From Sporocytophaga sp. (GTDB lineage: Bacteria; Bacteroidota; Bacteroidia; Cytophagales; Cytophagaceae): DNA of 64,000 bases. Below are positions 1 through 9,505 of the stretch, in pieces; the first letter of the stretch is position 1; the number at the start of each line of letters is the position of its first letter. Both the position numbers and the translations under genes were made by a program. The stretch lies in contig NZ_JAGHZZ010000011.1 in the NCBI RefSeq assembly GCF_017745095.1, positions 62,001 through 126,000 of the forward strand. Reading direction: 5' to 3'. The notes under the pieces were generated by a model that saw only the letters and a program-made list of their open reading frames with translations, was not told the DNA's origin and did not search any database.

Positions 1-209
<209 letters not shown>

Positions 210-230
210 TTAGTGTGGAATTAAATTTTT

Positions 231-1352
231 CTAGAATTTCATCAGTTCGTTTCTTTTACGAATTGCTTCCTCAGTTCTTGGAATAAAATTTTCTCTTACA
301 TTTGCTTCGGCTGTAGCTTGAACATCCTCGATAAGCGACCTTAGGTTTTTATTGTATTCTTGAAAAGCTAACTCAAAATTTCCATTGTGTTTTTGCAATG
401 CATCTGCTAATGTTGATGCTCCGAACATTGATAAAGATGCCCCCATTCCTGCAGCTGGTGAAGCACAGTAACCTGAATCTCCCACTAATGCGACTCTGCC
501 TTTGGTCCACGAAGGCATTTTTATCTGACAGAATTTATCAAAATAAAAATTTTGTGCACTCATTATTTCCCTAAGTAATTCCGGGGTTCTCCAATTCTGA
601 TTAGCAAACTGTTCTGAAATAATTTGTCTTTGCTGTTCAACATCACGATAATCATAAGGAATTTCTTTTTCCGAGAAGAAACAAAAAATTATATCAGTCT
701 TGTTGTTGTATGCATTAAGAGTAATGGCCTTGTTAGGCACATTAAACATTTGCATTGTTTTTTCCTTTATCAGCAACTTGTTTACGATTGTAATAGAAAA
801 ATATCCTTCAAGAAAATGTGAATATTCTATTTCGTTTCCAAACCAAATTTTTCTTACACCTGAATGTATTCCATCGCATCCAAAGACCAAGTCAAATGCT
901 CCATGTGAACCATTTTTAAAAGTTATTTTTATATCATCCTTTGTTTCATTTAATTCTGTAATACTATTATTAAAGATAAATTCGACTTCATTTTTTAACT
1001 CATCAAATAGAATGCTTATAAATTTATCCCGTTCAATTTCGATTTCATCATTTGTCAGTTCCGTCTCTTCACGCTTCAATAATATCGAACTTTCTGTGAT
1101 ATCATAAGCATTTTTAAATTCAATCATTTCAACATTGAGTCTGTTTGATTTCAATTGCTCAAAAACAGTCATGCGTTTAATGCTGTCTAAAGCATTCCCA
1201 CGAAAATCAATTGCTGCACCATTAATTCGAGGGGCGTTTGCAATTTCAACGACAGTAACTTTGTAACCGATCTTATTCATCCAATAAGCGGTTGAAAGTC
1301 CGGCTATACTGGCGCCTGAAATAAGTACTTTTTTATCTTTAAGTGATTCCAT
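231..1352 (-). CDS. FAD-dependent monooxygenase (class A flavoprotein hydroxylase)
   Basis: 373 residues, a normal length for the PHBH/Tet(X)-type aromatic hydroxylase superfamily. Visible motifs are the N-terminal dinucleotide fold GASIAG (about residues 13-18), the mid-protein DG motif CDGIHSG (about 158-164) that contacts FAD and NAD(P)H, and the GD motif GDSGYCASPAAGMGAS (about 292-307) that holds the ribityl chain. There is no signal peptide, so it is cytosolic. It lies directly upstream of a Tet(X)-like gene in the same direction and downstream of an AraC regulator, suggesting a small xenobiotic or antibiotic modification cluster. The substrate is unknown. The final GD-motif helix is typical, so the enzyme should be active. 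Confidence 0.85.
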   Translation of the reverse strand: MESLKDKKVLISGASIAGLSTAYWMNKIGYKVTVVEIANAPRINGAAIDFRGNALDSIKRMTVFEQLKSNRLNVEMIEFKNAYDITESSILLKREETELTNDEIEIERDKFISILFDELKNEVEFIFNNSITELNETKDDIKITFKNGSHGAFDLVFGCDGIHSGVRKIWFGNEIEYSHFLEGYFSITIVNKLLIKEKTMQMFNVPNKAITLNAYNNKTDIIFCFFSEKEIPYDYRDVEQQRQIISEQFANQNWRTPELLREIMSAQNFYFDKFCQIKMPSWTKGRVALVGDSGYCASPAAGMGASLSMFGASTLADALQKHNGNFELAFQEYNKNLRSLIEDVQATAEANVRENFIPRTEEAIRKRNELMKF

Positions 1353-1460
1353 TTTTTTTCTGATTTATTTGACAATCATTGAATGACTAGAATCACAAAA
1401 TTCTCGAAAGTTCTTTAGGTAGGATTGTAAAAAAGCGACAAAAATATTCTCTAAAGGATG

Positions 1461-2237
1461 TTAAGCCTTTTTTGCTTTTCTTGCAAAAGCAGCTGGCGTA
1501 ATGCCACTGAAGCGTTTGAATTCTTTGCTAAGGTGAGATTGATCAGTATAGCCGAGCTCATAAGCTAAACCTGCAAGGTTGGTATCTGGTTTGAGAAATA
1601 ATTGATTTCTTACCTGCTCAAAGCGTATCAAAGCAGATACGTCTTTAATGGTATGACCAGATGACCTTTTGAAGTTTCTTTCGAGTGTACGAATTGTTGA
1701 GTGAGCAGCAGCAGCTATTTGACCTACTGGAATAGTTCCGGTCGCTTCTCTCATAGCCATTCCTGCCTTGATTAGCATACTGTCAGTATTAATTTTTGAA
1801 TGAACATTCAAGAAATATTGCTTTACCTCTGTTAGCGCCTCTCTTATTTTACCAGCTAGAACCAAATGATCTAGGGTAGAATGAAGCTGAGCTATAGGAT
1901 GTTCAAAGGTACGTACACTTTCTTTACTTGCTGGCAGTCCCAGCATATCGAACACTGCCCACGGAAAGCACTTGATCCCAATAATTTGCAAATGACCTTT
2001 GCCATGAAAATGAACTGGCTGTTCCAACAATCCTATAAGGAAAGGAGAAGGAAGTGGGAGCATAGTTCCATGATAAGAAATGCTGCAATCGCTTCCAAAG
2101 TGAAAAATAATTTCAGCATATCCATCCGGTAGAACCTCAAACCCCGAAGGTAATTTTTCGAAATCTATGCTGGTATACCAAAAGCCCTGTATGGCATCCT
2201 TTAGTTCTTTAGGCGGTTCAAATTCCTGATGCTGCAT
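1461..2237 (-). CDS. AraC family transcriptional regulator
   Basis: 258 residues. The N-terminal part (about 1-150) resembles the sensor region of Bacteroidota AraC proteins with a DUF6597-type domain (opening EFEPPKELKDAIQGFWY, a later LPDGYAEIIFHFG). The C-terminal 100 residues carry two helix-turn-helix motifs, one around IPVGQIAAAAHSTIRTLERNF and one ending YTDQSHLSKEFKRFSGITPAAF, the usual AraC signature. It lies 108 bases upstream of the FAD monooxygenase and reads the same way, so it may control both monooxygenases; this is inference. An inverted repeat lies about 90 bases upstream of its start. Confidence 0.88.
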   Translation of the reverse strand: MQHQEFEPPKELKDAIQGFWYTSIDFEKLPSGFEVLPDGYAEIIFHFGSDCSISYHGTMLPLPSPFLIGLLEQPVHFHGKGHLQIIGIKCFPWAVFDMLGLPASKESVRTFEHPIAQLHSTLDHLVLAGKIREALTEVKQYFLNVHSKINTDSMLIKAGMAMREATGTIPVGQIAAAAHSTIRTLERNFKRSSGHTIKDVSALIRFEQVRNQLFLKPDTNLAGLAYELGYTDQSHLSKEFKRFSGITPAAFARKAKKA

Positions 2238-2322
2238 TCAGAAAGATAGTTTATTGGGATATTGGATACAAGTATGAAGAAGTAGAGTTATTATTTTCAG
2301 AACGTTTAAAAGTAGACATTAG

Positions 2323-2348
2323 TTTAGTCTTTATTTCATAAGACTAAA
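2323..2348. promoter_or_regulatory. Inverted repeat upstream of the AraC gene
   Basis: Perfect 9-base arms TTTAGTCTT and AAGACTAAA separated by 8 bases, centred about 100 bases before the AraC start codon. This could be an operator or a leader hairpin. There is no other evidence. Confidence 0.3.
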
Positions 2349-2380
2349 GGTGCAATGGGAGTAATTGAGATAAATCAAAA

Positions 2381-2411
2381 AGCATCAAAGAATTCTTTGA
2401 TGCTACTTTTT
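2381..2411 (-). terminator. Hairpin terminator downstream of the propeller gene
   Basis: AGCATCAAAG, AATT and CTTTGATGCT form a ten-pair stem. Read on the minus strand it is followed by TTTTTGA, and on the plus strand by ACTTTTTTT, so it could work in both directions. It lies 76 bases after the stop of the minus-strand gene at 2487-3932. Confidence 0.7.
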
Positions 2412-2486
2412 TTACTTAAAGTTTGTTCCTAACAGATAAAAGACTAGAAAGCTTTTGTGACAGTAATTCACAGAACGAAAGCCGGA

Positions 2487-3932
2487 CTAGTTTGATATTT
2501 TTACTATTTTAAAGAATTGATTGTTCACCTTCAAGTAATAGATCCCTGATGCCTGTTGAACTCCGATATTAGACGAAGAACTTGTGCCTGTTTCCACTGG
2601 TGTGCCGTTTAGATCATAGATAATATAAGTGGTCTTTTGAGGAATATCAATATTGAGAGCCTGGTTGAACGGATTAGGATAAACCATGGATTTGTTTAAC
2701 TCATTCTTTTTATCTGTAAAATTAGTTAATACTCCGGTATTTGTAAATATAAAGGTTCCGCCTTCAATACAAGATGGCATTCCAACAGCTAATGTACGAC
2801 CAAGTGAATCAAGGGTTACATAAGATCCAAATTTCTGTCCTAGTGTGTTGATTATACCGGAAGCAATTAATTTTTCCCCGACTTGTACCCAGTTATTCTC
2901 AGATAAAGCAAAGACCCATGTTGCTCCTATGCCATTGTCAGCTGGGCCTCCAATGGCTAATGTATTGCCATCTCCGGATAAATAAACAGAGGCTCCTTGA
3001 GCTGATTGGCCAATTGCACCTGTGCCTACCAGCTTATTGCCTGTCTGAACCCAGCCGTTATCAGATAATGTAAAGACCCAGGTTGCCCCAGCATTAGCAT
3101 TGTCCCACATTCCGCCTACAGCCAGTTTTTTGCCATCTGCGGATAGGCTCACGCATCCTTGAAGAGATTTTCCCAAATGCCCGGATCCTACTAATTTATC
3201 CCCCATTGGAATCCAGCCTTGATCTGATAAATTATACATCCACACGGCTCCTATTCCATCATTATCAAAAGGTCCGCTTATGGCTAATGTTTTACCATCG
3301 GCTGATAAGCTAACAAATGACCCGAATTCTGTCCTACCAGTTGCTCCTGATGCAACAAGTTTATTTCCCATTTGCACCCAATCCTCTCCAGCTAGAGAAT
3401 AGATCCAGACAGCACCGGAAGCATTATCGTCTTGAGTACCTCCAATCGCCAACGTTTTGCCATCAGATGACAAGCTTATCGCACATCCAAAAAATGCTCT
3501 TCCATTCATCCCTGAACCAACAAGCTTATTTCCCATTTGTACCCATTTACCTTCGAATAATTTATAGACCCAAACAGCACCAACACCATCATTATCAACA
3601 ATTCCACCAACGGCCAAGGTTTTGCCATCAGAAGAGAGCATAACATTTCCTTGGTGGGGATAGCCGACAGAGCCTGATCCAATAAGTTTACCTCCCATTT
3701 GTATCCATTGGTTGTTTGACAGAGAATAAACACGAGCCGCCCCAATAGTACTATCACCGGGTGCTCCTACAGCTAATGTTTTGCCATCAGATGAAATACT
3801 GAGAGTTTGGCCTTGACAACCATTATCAGTTACTTCTGAGTCATTAAGTCTATTTCCCATTTGCACCCATTGGGCTTGGGTGGGCTGGAACATGATAGAA
3901 AATAAAATGAGGGTAATGTAGAAGGTTTTCAT
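2487..3932 (-). CDS. Secreted seven-repeat beta-propeller protein with T9SS sorting tail
   Basis: 481 residues. An N-terminal signal peptide (MKTFYITLILFSIMFQPTQA) precedes seven tandem repeats of about 57 residues. Each contains a W(V/I)xxGxKL(V/I) strand and a LSxDGKTLAVGG strand. Seven such blocks match a seven-bladed propeller, perhaps FG-GAP or integrin-alpha-like. The last 80 residues (from YPNPFNQALNI) form a type A T9SS sorting domain ending in a KVNNQFFKIVKI strand. The protein should therefore cross the outer membrane by T9SS and be released or attached to the surface. Its ligand is unknown. It is transcribed alone, with a terminator after it. Confidence 0.85.
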   Translation of the reverse strand: MKTFYITLILFSIMFQPTQAQWVQMGNRLNDSEVTDNGCQGQTLSISSDGKTLAVGAPGDSTIGAARVYSLSNNQWIQMGGKLIGSGSVGYPHQGNVMLSSDGKTLAVGGIVDNDGVGAVWVYKLFEGKWVQMGNKLVGSGMNGRAFFGCAISLSSDGKTLAIGGTQDDNASGAVWIYSLAGEDWVQMGNKLVASGATGRTEFGSFVSLSADGKTLAISGPFDNDGIGAVWMYNLSDQGWIPMGDKLVGSGHLGKSLQGCVSLSADGKKLAVGGMWDNANAGATWVFTLSDNGWVQTGNKLVGTGAIGQSAQGASVYLSGDGNTLAIGGPADNGIGATWVFALSENNWVQVGEKLIASGIINTLGQKFGSYVTLDSLGRTLAVGMPSCIEGGTFIFTNTGVLTNFTDKKNELNKSMVYPNPFNQALNIDIPQKTTYIIYDLNGTPVETGTSSSSNIGVQQASGIYYLKVNNQFFKIVKISN

Positions 3933-3984
3933 TGATGATTTATTGAAAAAAAATGTAACAAATAAGAAGCTTAACTGAGTAAAA

Positions 3985-4016
3985 CAAAAAAGCCTCAGAG
4001 AAATCTCTGAGGCTTT
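3985..4016 (-). terminator. Terminator of tRNA-fMet
   Basis: AAAGCCTCAGAGA and TCTCTGAGGCTTT form a 13-pair hairpin with a 2-base loop. On the minus strand it is followed by TTTGTTTT, right after the tRNA gene, so it is a strong intrinsic terminator for that transcript. Confidence 0.85.
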
Positions 4017-4022
4017 ACTTAG

Positions 4023-4095
4023 TAGCGGGAGCAGGACTCGAACCTGCGGCCTTTGGGTTATGAGCCCAACGAGCTACCAACTGCTCCATCCCGCG
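4023..4095 (-). tRNA. Initiator tRNA-fMet (CAT)
   Basis: The 73-base cloverleaf folds fully: a 6-bp acceptor plus A7-T66, D stem GAGC/GCTC, anticodon stem TTGGG/CCCAA with loop CTCATAA, and T stem GCAGG/CCTGC with loop TTCGAGT. Three features mark it as initiator rather than elongator Met. Bases 1 and 72 are unpaired (C1, T72), the anticodon stem has three consecutive G-C pairs next to the loop, and the D stem has A11-T24. CCA is not encoded. It is flanked by a consensus Bacteroidota promoter and a terminator, so it is a single-gene unit. Confidence 0.95.
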
Positions 4096-4222
4096 CTATA
4101 TTTTTAATTTTCTTATCTACTTCTAAAAAGCCTTCTGCTTTTGTAATCAGGCAACTTTATATTAACCAGGAATCTCTCAGAATTGTTCAGGATTTTTTCT
4201 CCTTGTTTCTGTAATTCGGATG

Positions 4223-4252
4223 CAAATGTAATGCTTTATTTAATTAAATCAA
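4223..4252 (-). promoter_or_regulatory. Bacteroidota-type promoter of tRNA-fMet
   Basis: Read on the minus strand: TTG, 19 bases, TACATTTG. This matches the Bacteroidota consensus (TTG near -33, TAnnTTTG near -7). It lies about 128 bases upstream of the mature tRNA 5' end. Confidence 0.65.
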
Positions 4253-4253
4253 C

Positions 4254-4261
4254 TACCTTTG
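4254..4261 (+). promoter_or_regulatory. Possible -7 element facing era
   Basis: TACCTTTG fits TAnnTTTG on the plus strand, divergent from the tRNA promoter and about 136 bases before the era start. I see no good TTG at the -33 position, so this is tentative. Confidence 0.3.
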
Positions 4262-4396
4262 CATATCTTTTTCAATAAAATTTTAAAGATTTATTGAAAG
4301 ATAAAGATAATCAACGGAATAAGCAATTTGTCTATATCGCAATTTTGCCGATAATTTAAATTCCCTTCCTTTTGTTGGAGAAAATCTGAGTAAAAA

Positions 4397-5293
4397 ATGT
4401 CTGAAGCCAAATCTCATAAAGCCGGTTTTGTTAGCATCGTTGGAAAACCAAATGTAGGTAAGTCTACATTAATGAATGCATTGATTGGCGAACGCCTTTC
4501 AATCATCACTTCCAAAGCACAAACGACTCGTCACAGAATCATGGGAATTCTTAATGGTGACGACTTTCAGATTGTATATTCTGACACACCTGGAATCCTT
4601 AATCCTCAATATGAGCTACACAAGGCGATGATGGGCTTTGTAACAGGATCTTTGCAGGATGCGGATATAATTCTCTTTGTTACTGATATATACGAGAAAG
4701 AAGAAGAAGTTTTCGAGATCACTGAAAAGATCAAAAAAATGGGACTTCCTATTATTGTTATAGTGAATAAGGTTGATCAGATCAAGAGCCAGGAAGAGCT
4801 GAAAGAAAAACTGGCATATTGGGCTACCATCTTCCCTGCAAAAGAAGTATTACCTGTTTCTGCACTGGAGAAGTTTAACCTGGAATTATTATTCAATACA
4901 ATACTGGAAAATCTTCCTGTACATCCTCCATATTATGGTAAGGATGAGCTTACTGACAGACCAGAAAGGTTCTTTGCTGCAGAAATTCTAAGAGAAAAAA
5001 TCCTTTTAAATTATAAGAAAGAAGTCCCATACAGTTGTGAAGTAATCATCTCTGAGTTTAAGGAAAAAGAAGATCTTATCTCCATCAGAGCTGATATCCT
5101 TGTGGAAAGAGACAGCCAGAAAGGGATTATAATTGGCCATAAAGGAGCAGCTTTGAAAAAGACCGGCACACAGGCGAGAGAAGAGATGGAAAAGTTTTTT
5201 GCAAAGAAAGTTTTTCTTGAACAGCATGTAAAGGTAGAGCCAGAGTGGAGAACCAAAGCTGACAAGTTAAAAAGATTTGGATATTTGCAGTAA
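4397..5293 (+). CDS. era: GTPase Era
   Basis: 298 residues, the family's usual length. GTPase motifs are in order: G1 GKPNVGKST (about 16-24), G2 with TTRHRI, G3 DTPG, G4 NKVD and G5 VSALE. The C-terminal third is the KH domain with the GHKGAALKKTG loop that binds the 3' end of 16S rRNA. Era assists 30S subunit maturation at the membrane. It is followed after 70 bases by der, another ribosome-assembly GTPase, in the same direction. Nothing is unusual about it. Confidence 0.97.
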   Translation: MSEAKSHKAGFVSIVGKPNVGKSTLMNALIGERLSIITSKAQTTRHRIMGILNGDDFQIVYSDTPGILNPQYELHKAMMGFVTGSLQDADIILFVTDIYEKEEEVFEITEKIKKMGLPIIVIVNKVDQIKSQEELKEKLAYWATIFPAKEVLPVSALEKFNLELLFNTILENLPVHPPYYGKDELTDRPERFFAAEILREKILLNYKKEVPYSCEVIISEFKEKEDLISIRADILVERDSQKGIIIGHKGAALKKTGTQAREEMEKFFAKKVFLEQHVKVEPEWRTKADKLKRFGYLQ

Positions 5294-5363
5294 GCAGAAG
5301 TAATATTCGGAATAGTCCGGATCATAGTAGAGTATAAGTATTTAAGAATTATATAAAGAAGGC

Positions 5364-6671
5364 ATGGCTAATATTATAGCAATTGTTGGAAGACCTAACG
5401 TGGGAAAATCCACATTATTTAACCGTCTCGTAGGCACCAGAACTGCGATCATGGATGACATGAGTGGAGTCACAAGAGACAGGCATTACGGATATGGAGA
5501 ATGGACCGGGAAGTTTTTTACTGTCGTAGATACAGGTGGATATGTTGCAAATACAGATGATCTATTTGAAGAAGCAATAAAGGAACAAGTTGATGTGGCG
5601 TTAGAAGAGGCAACTGTAGTATTGTTTGTAGTTGATACCTTTGCAGGTCTTCATCCTCTTGATGAAGAGTTCGCGCATAAACTGAGAAGGGCTAAAAAGC
5701 CTGTATTCCTTGTTGCCAATAAAGCAGACACTCACGAAAGAGCAAACCTTTCGGGTGAGTTCTATGCACTTGGTGTTGGTGATGTATATCCGATAAGTTC
5801 TCAGAATGGATCCGGAACAGGAGAGTTGCTGGATGAGGTGGTGAAGCATTTTTCTAATGACGGTATTGAAAATCCTGATGAAGGAATACCAAAAATAGCA
5901 ATTATAGGAAGACCTAATGTTGGAAAGTCCTCTTTCCTCAATGTACTGCTTGGGCGACAAAGAAGTATTGTAACAGATATCGCTGGAACAACAAGAGATG
6001 CTGTTGATGCTAAATATACTGCCTTCAATAAAGAATTCATTATTACAGATACTGCGGGGTTACGCAAAAAGGCAAGAGTAAAAGAAGACATTGAATTTTA
6101 TTCTGTTTTAAGATCTATCAGAGCACTTGAGGCTTCTGATGTTTGTATCGTTATCATTGATGCCCAGAATGGACTGGAAACTCAGGATCTTAACATTATC
6201 GGTCTTGCCAACAGAAATCGTAAAGGGATTGTCCTTCTAGTCAATAAATGGGATTTAGTTGAGAAAGATACCAATACTGCTAAGAAATTTGAGGATCAGA
6301 TCAGATCAGAGTTGGCTGGTATGGATTTTATTCCAATTATTTTTGTGTCTGTTTTAAATAAACAGAGGATCCATAAAGCAATAGAAACAGCAATTGACGT
6401 TTATGAAAGTAGAAGCAAGAAGGTTACAACTTCTGCTTTGAATGAAGCATTGCTGCCTGAGATTGACAGATATCCTCCACCTTCACTGAAGGGCAAGCAT
6501 ATCAAGATCAAATATATTACACAGTTGCCGACGCATTCTCCGACGTTTGCGTTTTTCTGCAACCTGCCACAGTACATAAAAGGCCCATACGCAAAGTTTC
6601 TGGAAAATAAATTGAGAGAGCACTTTGGATTTGAGGGTGTTCCTATTAATATAGTATTCAGAAAAAAATAA
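5364..6671 (+). CDS. der: GTPase Der (EngA)
   Basis: 435 residues with the diagnostic tandem GTPase domains. The first has GRPNVGKST (about 8-16), DTGG and NKAD; the second has GRPNVGKSS near residue 180, DTAG and NKWD. A KH-like C-terminal domain ends in VPINIVFRKK. Der binds the 50S subunit and is needed for its maturation. The start is the ATG that opens MANIIAIVGRPN, preceded by AAGAAGG at normal spacing. The small lipoprotein gene starts only 11 bases after its stop and may be co-transcribed. Confidence 0.97.
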   Translation: MANIIAIVGRPNVGKSTLFNRLVGTRTAIMDDMSGVTRDRHYGYGEWTGKFFTVVDTGGYVANTDDLFEEAIKEQVDVALEEATVVLFVVDTFAGLHPLDEEFAHKLRRAKKPVFLVANKADTHERANLSGEFYALGVGDVYPISSQNGSGTGELLDEVVKHFSNDGIENPDEGIPKIAIIGRPNVGKSSFLNVLLGRQRSIVTDIAGTTRDAVDAKYTAFNKEFIITDTAGLRKKARVKEDIEFYSVLRSIRALEASDVCIVIIDAQNGLETQDLNIIGLANRNRKGIVLLVNKWDLVEKDTNTAKKFEDQIRSELAGMDFIPIIFVSVLNKQRIHKAIETAIDVYESRSKKVTTSALNEALLPEIDRYPPPSLKGKHIKIKYITQLPTHSPTFAFFCNLPQYIKGPYAKFLENKLREHFGFEGVPINIVFRKK

Positions 6672-6682
6672 TTTCACGACCT

Positions 6683-6901
6683 ATGAAAAAGATTTTATTT
6701 GGAAGCTTATTTATTTTAGCCGTTGCGTTGATTTCTTCTTGCGAGGAAAAGTCCAAATCTGAAAAAGCACTTGATAAACTGAAAGAAAAATCCGAAGAAG
6801 CCGTCGAGAAAACCGGCGAAGCTGCTGAAGAGACAGCAGAAGAGGGAGAAAAGGCTGGAAAAAAGGCCAAAAAGAAGTTGAAAAAACTGTTAGAAGACTA
6901 G
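6683..6901 (+). CDS. Small charged lipoprotein
   Basis: 72 residues. The first 20 form a lipoprotein signal (MKKILFGSLFILAVALISSC) with cysteine 20 as the likely acylated residue. The rest is almost entirely Lys, Glu and Ala in heptad-like order (EKALDKLKEKSEEAVEKTGEA), predicting a single long alpha helix or coiled coil. It follows der by 11 bases. I recognise no family. Such short lipoproteins with helical tails sit at the inner or outer membrane in many Bacteroidota, and their roles are mostly unknown. Confidence 0.65.
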   Translation: MKKILFGSLFILAVALISSCEEKSKSEKALDKLKEKSEEAVEKTGEAAEETAEEGEKAGKKAKKKLKKLLED

Positions 6902-6953
6902 TTTATTGTGGAGGTGGGAACATATTTTTTTTTAAAAAAAATCCCATTTTTTC

Positions 6954-6983
6954 TTTTGCGATTTAAAAATATCTATATATTTG
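6954..6983 (+). promoter_or_regulatory. Consensus Bacteroidota promoter of the Ala-rich lipoprotein gene
   Basis: TTTTG at 6954-6958, 17 bases, then TATATTTG at 6976-6983. This is close to the ideal -33/-7 pair of the Bacteroidota primary sigma factor and places transcription start about 27 bases before the ATG at 7017. Confidence 0.7.
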
Positions 6984-7016
6984 CATCTTAAATCTAAATT
7001 AAAAGTTTTAATTACT

Positions 7017-7226
7017 ATGAGAAAATTATTTGCGTTATTATTCGTAGCTGGTACATTAGCATTCGCTTCTTGCTCTGAGAAAAAAGCTGAAGAGGCTGCA
7101 ACTACTGAAACTGTTGACACTGCTGCTCACGTTGAGGAGGCTCCAGTTGCTCCAGTAGATACTACTGCTGCTGCTCCTGCTGACACTACTGCTGCTGCTC
7201 CTGCAGAAGCTCCAGCTGCTCACTAA
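7017..7226 (+). CDS. Ala/Pro-rich small lipoprotein
   Basis: 69 residues from the ATG at 7017. An in-frame TTG at 6981 overlaps the promoter -7 element and is rejected as start. The signal MRKLFALLFVAGTLAFASC ends in a good lipobox (FASC, Cys 19). The mature part is low complexity, with VDTTAAAPADTTAAAPAEAP as short tandem units, probably unstructured. A strong promoter, a strong terminator and highly uniform GCT/GCA alanine codons suggest an abundant envelope protein. Its function is unknown. Confidence 0.7.
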   Translation: MRKLFALLFVAGTLAFASCSEKKAEEAATTETVDTAAHVEEAPVAPVDTTAAAPADTTAAAPAEAPAAH

Positions 7227-7250
7227 TTAGTGACCTCTGGTCAAAAGACA

Positions 7251-7286
7251 TTAAAAAAAGCCCTGGTTAGACCGGGGCTTTTTTAT
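7251..7286 (+). terminator. Terminator after the Ala-rich lipoprotein gene
   Basis: AAAAAAGCCC-TGGT and ACC-GGGGCTTTTTT form a GC-rich hairpin with loop TAG and a long T run. It also separates this gene from the convergent uvrB, whose stop lies 69 bases further on. Confidence 0.9.
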
Positions 7287-7354
7287 TTGTATCAGTCAAA
7301 AGCTTTAGAATAATTTCAACACATCTTTTAAAGCTTTGTATTCTCGACGGAATT

Positions 7355-9442
7355 CTATTTTGATTTTTTGGTTTTTTTCCCTGCTTCGCTGCCTTTCTTT
7401 TCTTCCAATTTTACACTTCCAGAATCACTTTTTTCCGCAAGTTTTTTTAGCTCAAACAGTTCATCACGCAGACGAGCAGCTTCCATAAAGTCCATTTCTT
7501 TTGCTGCCTTCTCCATTTCCTTCTGTGTTCTTTGAATCATCTTCTCCAGTTCAGGTTTGCTCAGATATTGTAATACAGGATCTGCAGCAAGATCTTTATG
7601 CTCTTCCTGAACATAGTATGTTCTTGTCTCTTTTCTTGAGTCAGCCACCTTGGTTTGGCCGAGAATTTCCTCACGGCTTTTCAATACTGTTTTAGGAGTA
7701 ATATTATGTTGTTTATTATACTCCATTTGTATTGCACGACGACGATTGGTTTCTTCGATGGAAATTCGCATTGAATCCGTGATCTTATCTGCATACATAA
7801 TCACTTTACCATTCTCATTTCGCGCAGCTCTACCAATAGTTTGTATAAGCGATCTTTGATTTCTGAGGAATCCTTCCTTATCAGCATCCATAATAGCAAC
7901 CAGAGAGACTTCAGGTAAATCCAAACCTTCTCTTAAAAGGTTAACTCCCACCAACACGTCAAACACGCCGAGACGCAATTCTCTCAATATCTCAACCCTG
8001 TCAAGTGTTTTTACTTCTGAATGGATATAACGACATTTGACATTTACCTTTGAAAGGAATTTAGTAAGCTCTTCAGCCATCCTTTTGGTCAGGGTGGTTA
8101 CAAGCACTCTGTCATTCGCCTTTACGCGTTCATGTATTTCGTCCAGAAGATCATCTATCTGATTCCCGCTAGGCCTTACATCAATCAATGGGTCAAGCAA
8201 TCCTGTCGGTCTGATGATCTGCTCTATTACCACTCCATCGCACTTCCTCAGTTCATAGTCAGCGGGTGTTGCACTGACATAAATGGTTTGAGCAGCCATA
8301 TTTTCAAACTCATTAAAAGTAAGTGGCCGGTTATCAAGTGCAGAAGGCAGACGGAATCCATAATCGACAAGGTTCACCTTTCTGGAACGGTCTCCTCCCC
8401 ACATAGCTCTAATTTGAGGAACTGTTACATGGCTTTCATCTATTACCATCAGAAAATCAGAAGGAAAATAATCGAGCAGGCAGAATGGTCTGTCGCCGGG
8501 GTTTCTCCTATCAAAATACCTGGAGTAATTTTCAATACCGGAACAATAGCCGATTTCCCTCATCATCTCCATATCAAACTCAGTACGCTCCTGAATTCTT
8601 TTGGCTTCCAAATGGCGTTGCTCGAATTCAAATAACTTTACCTGTTTGACCAGATCGTCCTGTATTTCCGATATAGCCAGTTTCAGTGCATCTTTACCGG
8701 TGACAAAAAGGTTTGCAGGGTACAGATTAAAGAACTTTTCATCATTCAATTTTTTGCCTGAGTATGGATCAATTCTCTGAATGGCTTCAATCTCGTCTCC
8801 CCAGAAAATAATTCTGTAAGCAAAGTCAGCATAGGCCGGAAAGACATCTACTGTGTCTCCCGTAACACGGAAAGTGCCACGTTTGAATTCTGCTGTGGTT
8901 CTGTTATAAAGAATCTCTACAAAAGAGTAGAGGAGCTTGTTTCTCGAGACTTTTTCTCCTTGTACTACTGTTACTATATTCTTCCCAAATTCCTCAGGAT
9001 TTCCAATACCATATATACATGAGACTGATGCCACTACAATAATATCTCTTCGTCCGCTCATAAGTGCTGAGGTGGCGGCAAGCCTAAGCTTTTCAATCTC
9101 TTCGTTAATGGAGAGGTCTTTCTCTATGTATAAATTTGAAGAAGCGATATAGGCTTCAGGCTGGTAGTAATCATAGTAGCTAATGAAATATTCGACCAGA
9201 TTGTCAGGAAAGAAATGCTTGAATTCACCATAAAGCTGAGCTGCCAGAGTTTTATTGTGGCTCAGGATCAGGGTAGGCTTCTGCACCTCCTGAATAACAT
9301 TGGCTATTGTAAACGTTTTTCCTGAACCGGTAACGCCAAGCAAGGTCTGCGCTGGTTCACCTTTGTTGACTCCGTCTACGAGTTTGGATATGGCCCTGGG
9401 CTGATCGCCTGTTGGCTTATACTGTGATGTTATGTTAAACAA
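7355..9442 (-). CDS. uvrB: UvrB, excinuclease ABC subunit B
   Basis: 695 residues, slightly longer than the usual 660-680 because of a Lys/Glu-rich tail. The helicase core has Walker A GVTGSGKT (about 38-45), the beta-hairpin with [10 protein letters not shown] that clamps damaged DNA, helicase motif II as DESH, and motif VI with QTIGRAARN. The C-terminal UVR motif ([15 protein letters not shown]) that contacts UvrC is present. UvrB verifies lesions in nucleotide excision repair. The start is preceded by AAAGGAGCTC, an unusually good Shine-Dalgarno for this phylum. The gene converges on the lipoprotein gene at 7017-7226. Confidence 0.97.
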   Translation of the reverse strand: MFNITSQYKPTGDQPRAISKLVDGVNKGEPAQTLLGVTGSGKTFTIANVIQEVQKPTLILSHNKTLAAQLYGEFKHFFPDNLVEYFISYYDYYQPEAYIASSNLYIEKDLSINEEIEKLRLAATSALMSGRRDIIVVASVSCIYGIGNPEEFGKNIVTVVQGEKVSRNKLLYSFVEILYNRTTAEFKRGTFRVTGDTVDVFPAYADFAYRIIFWGDEIEAIQRIDPYSGKKLNDEKFFNLYPANLFVTGKDALKLAISEIQDDLVKQVKLFEFEQRHLEAKRIQERTEFDMEMMREIGYCSGIENYSRYFDRRNPGDRPFCLLDYFPSDFLMVIDESHVTVPQIRAMWGGDRSRKVNLVDYGFRLPSALDNRPLTFNEFENMAAQTIYVSATPADYELRKCDGVVIEQIIRPTGLLDPLIDVRPSGNQIDDLLDEIHERVKANDRVLVTTLTKRMAEELTKFLSKVNVKCRYIHSEVKTLDRVEILRELRLGVFDVLVGVNLLREGLDLPEVSLVAIMDADKEGFLRNQRSLIQTIGRAARNENGKVIMYADKITDSMRISIEETNRRRAIQMEYNKQHNITPKTVLKSREEILGQTKVADSRKETRTYYVQEEHKDLAADPVLQYLSKPELEKMIQRTQKEMEKAAKEMDFMEAARLRDELFELKKLAEKSDSGSVKLEEKKGSEAGKKTKKSK

Positions 9443-9505
9443 TTGAGCTCCTTTTGTTTAGGTTATAAAAAACATTGTCACAACCTCGGTAACACAAGCG
9501 AGATG

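Noticed and set aside
700-1107. 135-codon plus-strand frame
   Set aside because: It lies fully inside the FAD monooxygenase gene on the other strand, whose protein has clear motifs; this is an antisense shadow.
7150-7215. Tandem repeat of GCTGCTCCTGC units as a possible regulatory repeat
   Set aside because: It is the coding sequence of the Ala/Pro/Thr repeats of the small lipoprotein.
8132-8635. 167-codon plus-strand frame
   Set aside because: Antisense to uvrB; no domain resemblance.
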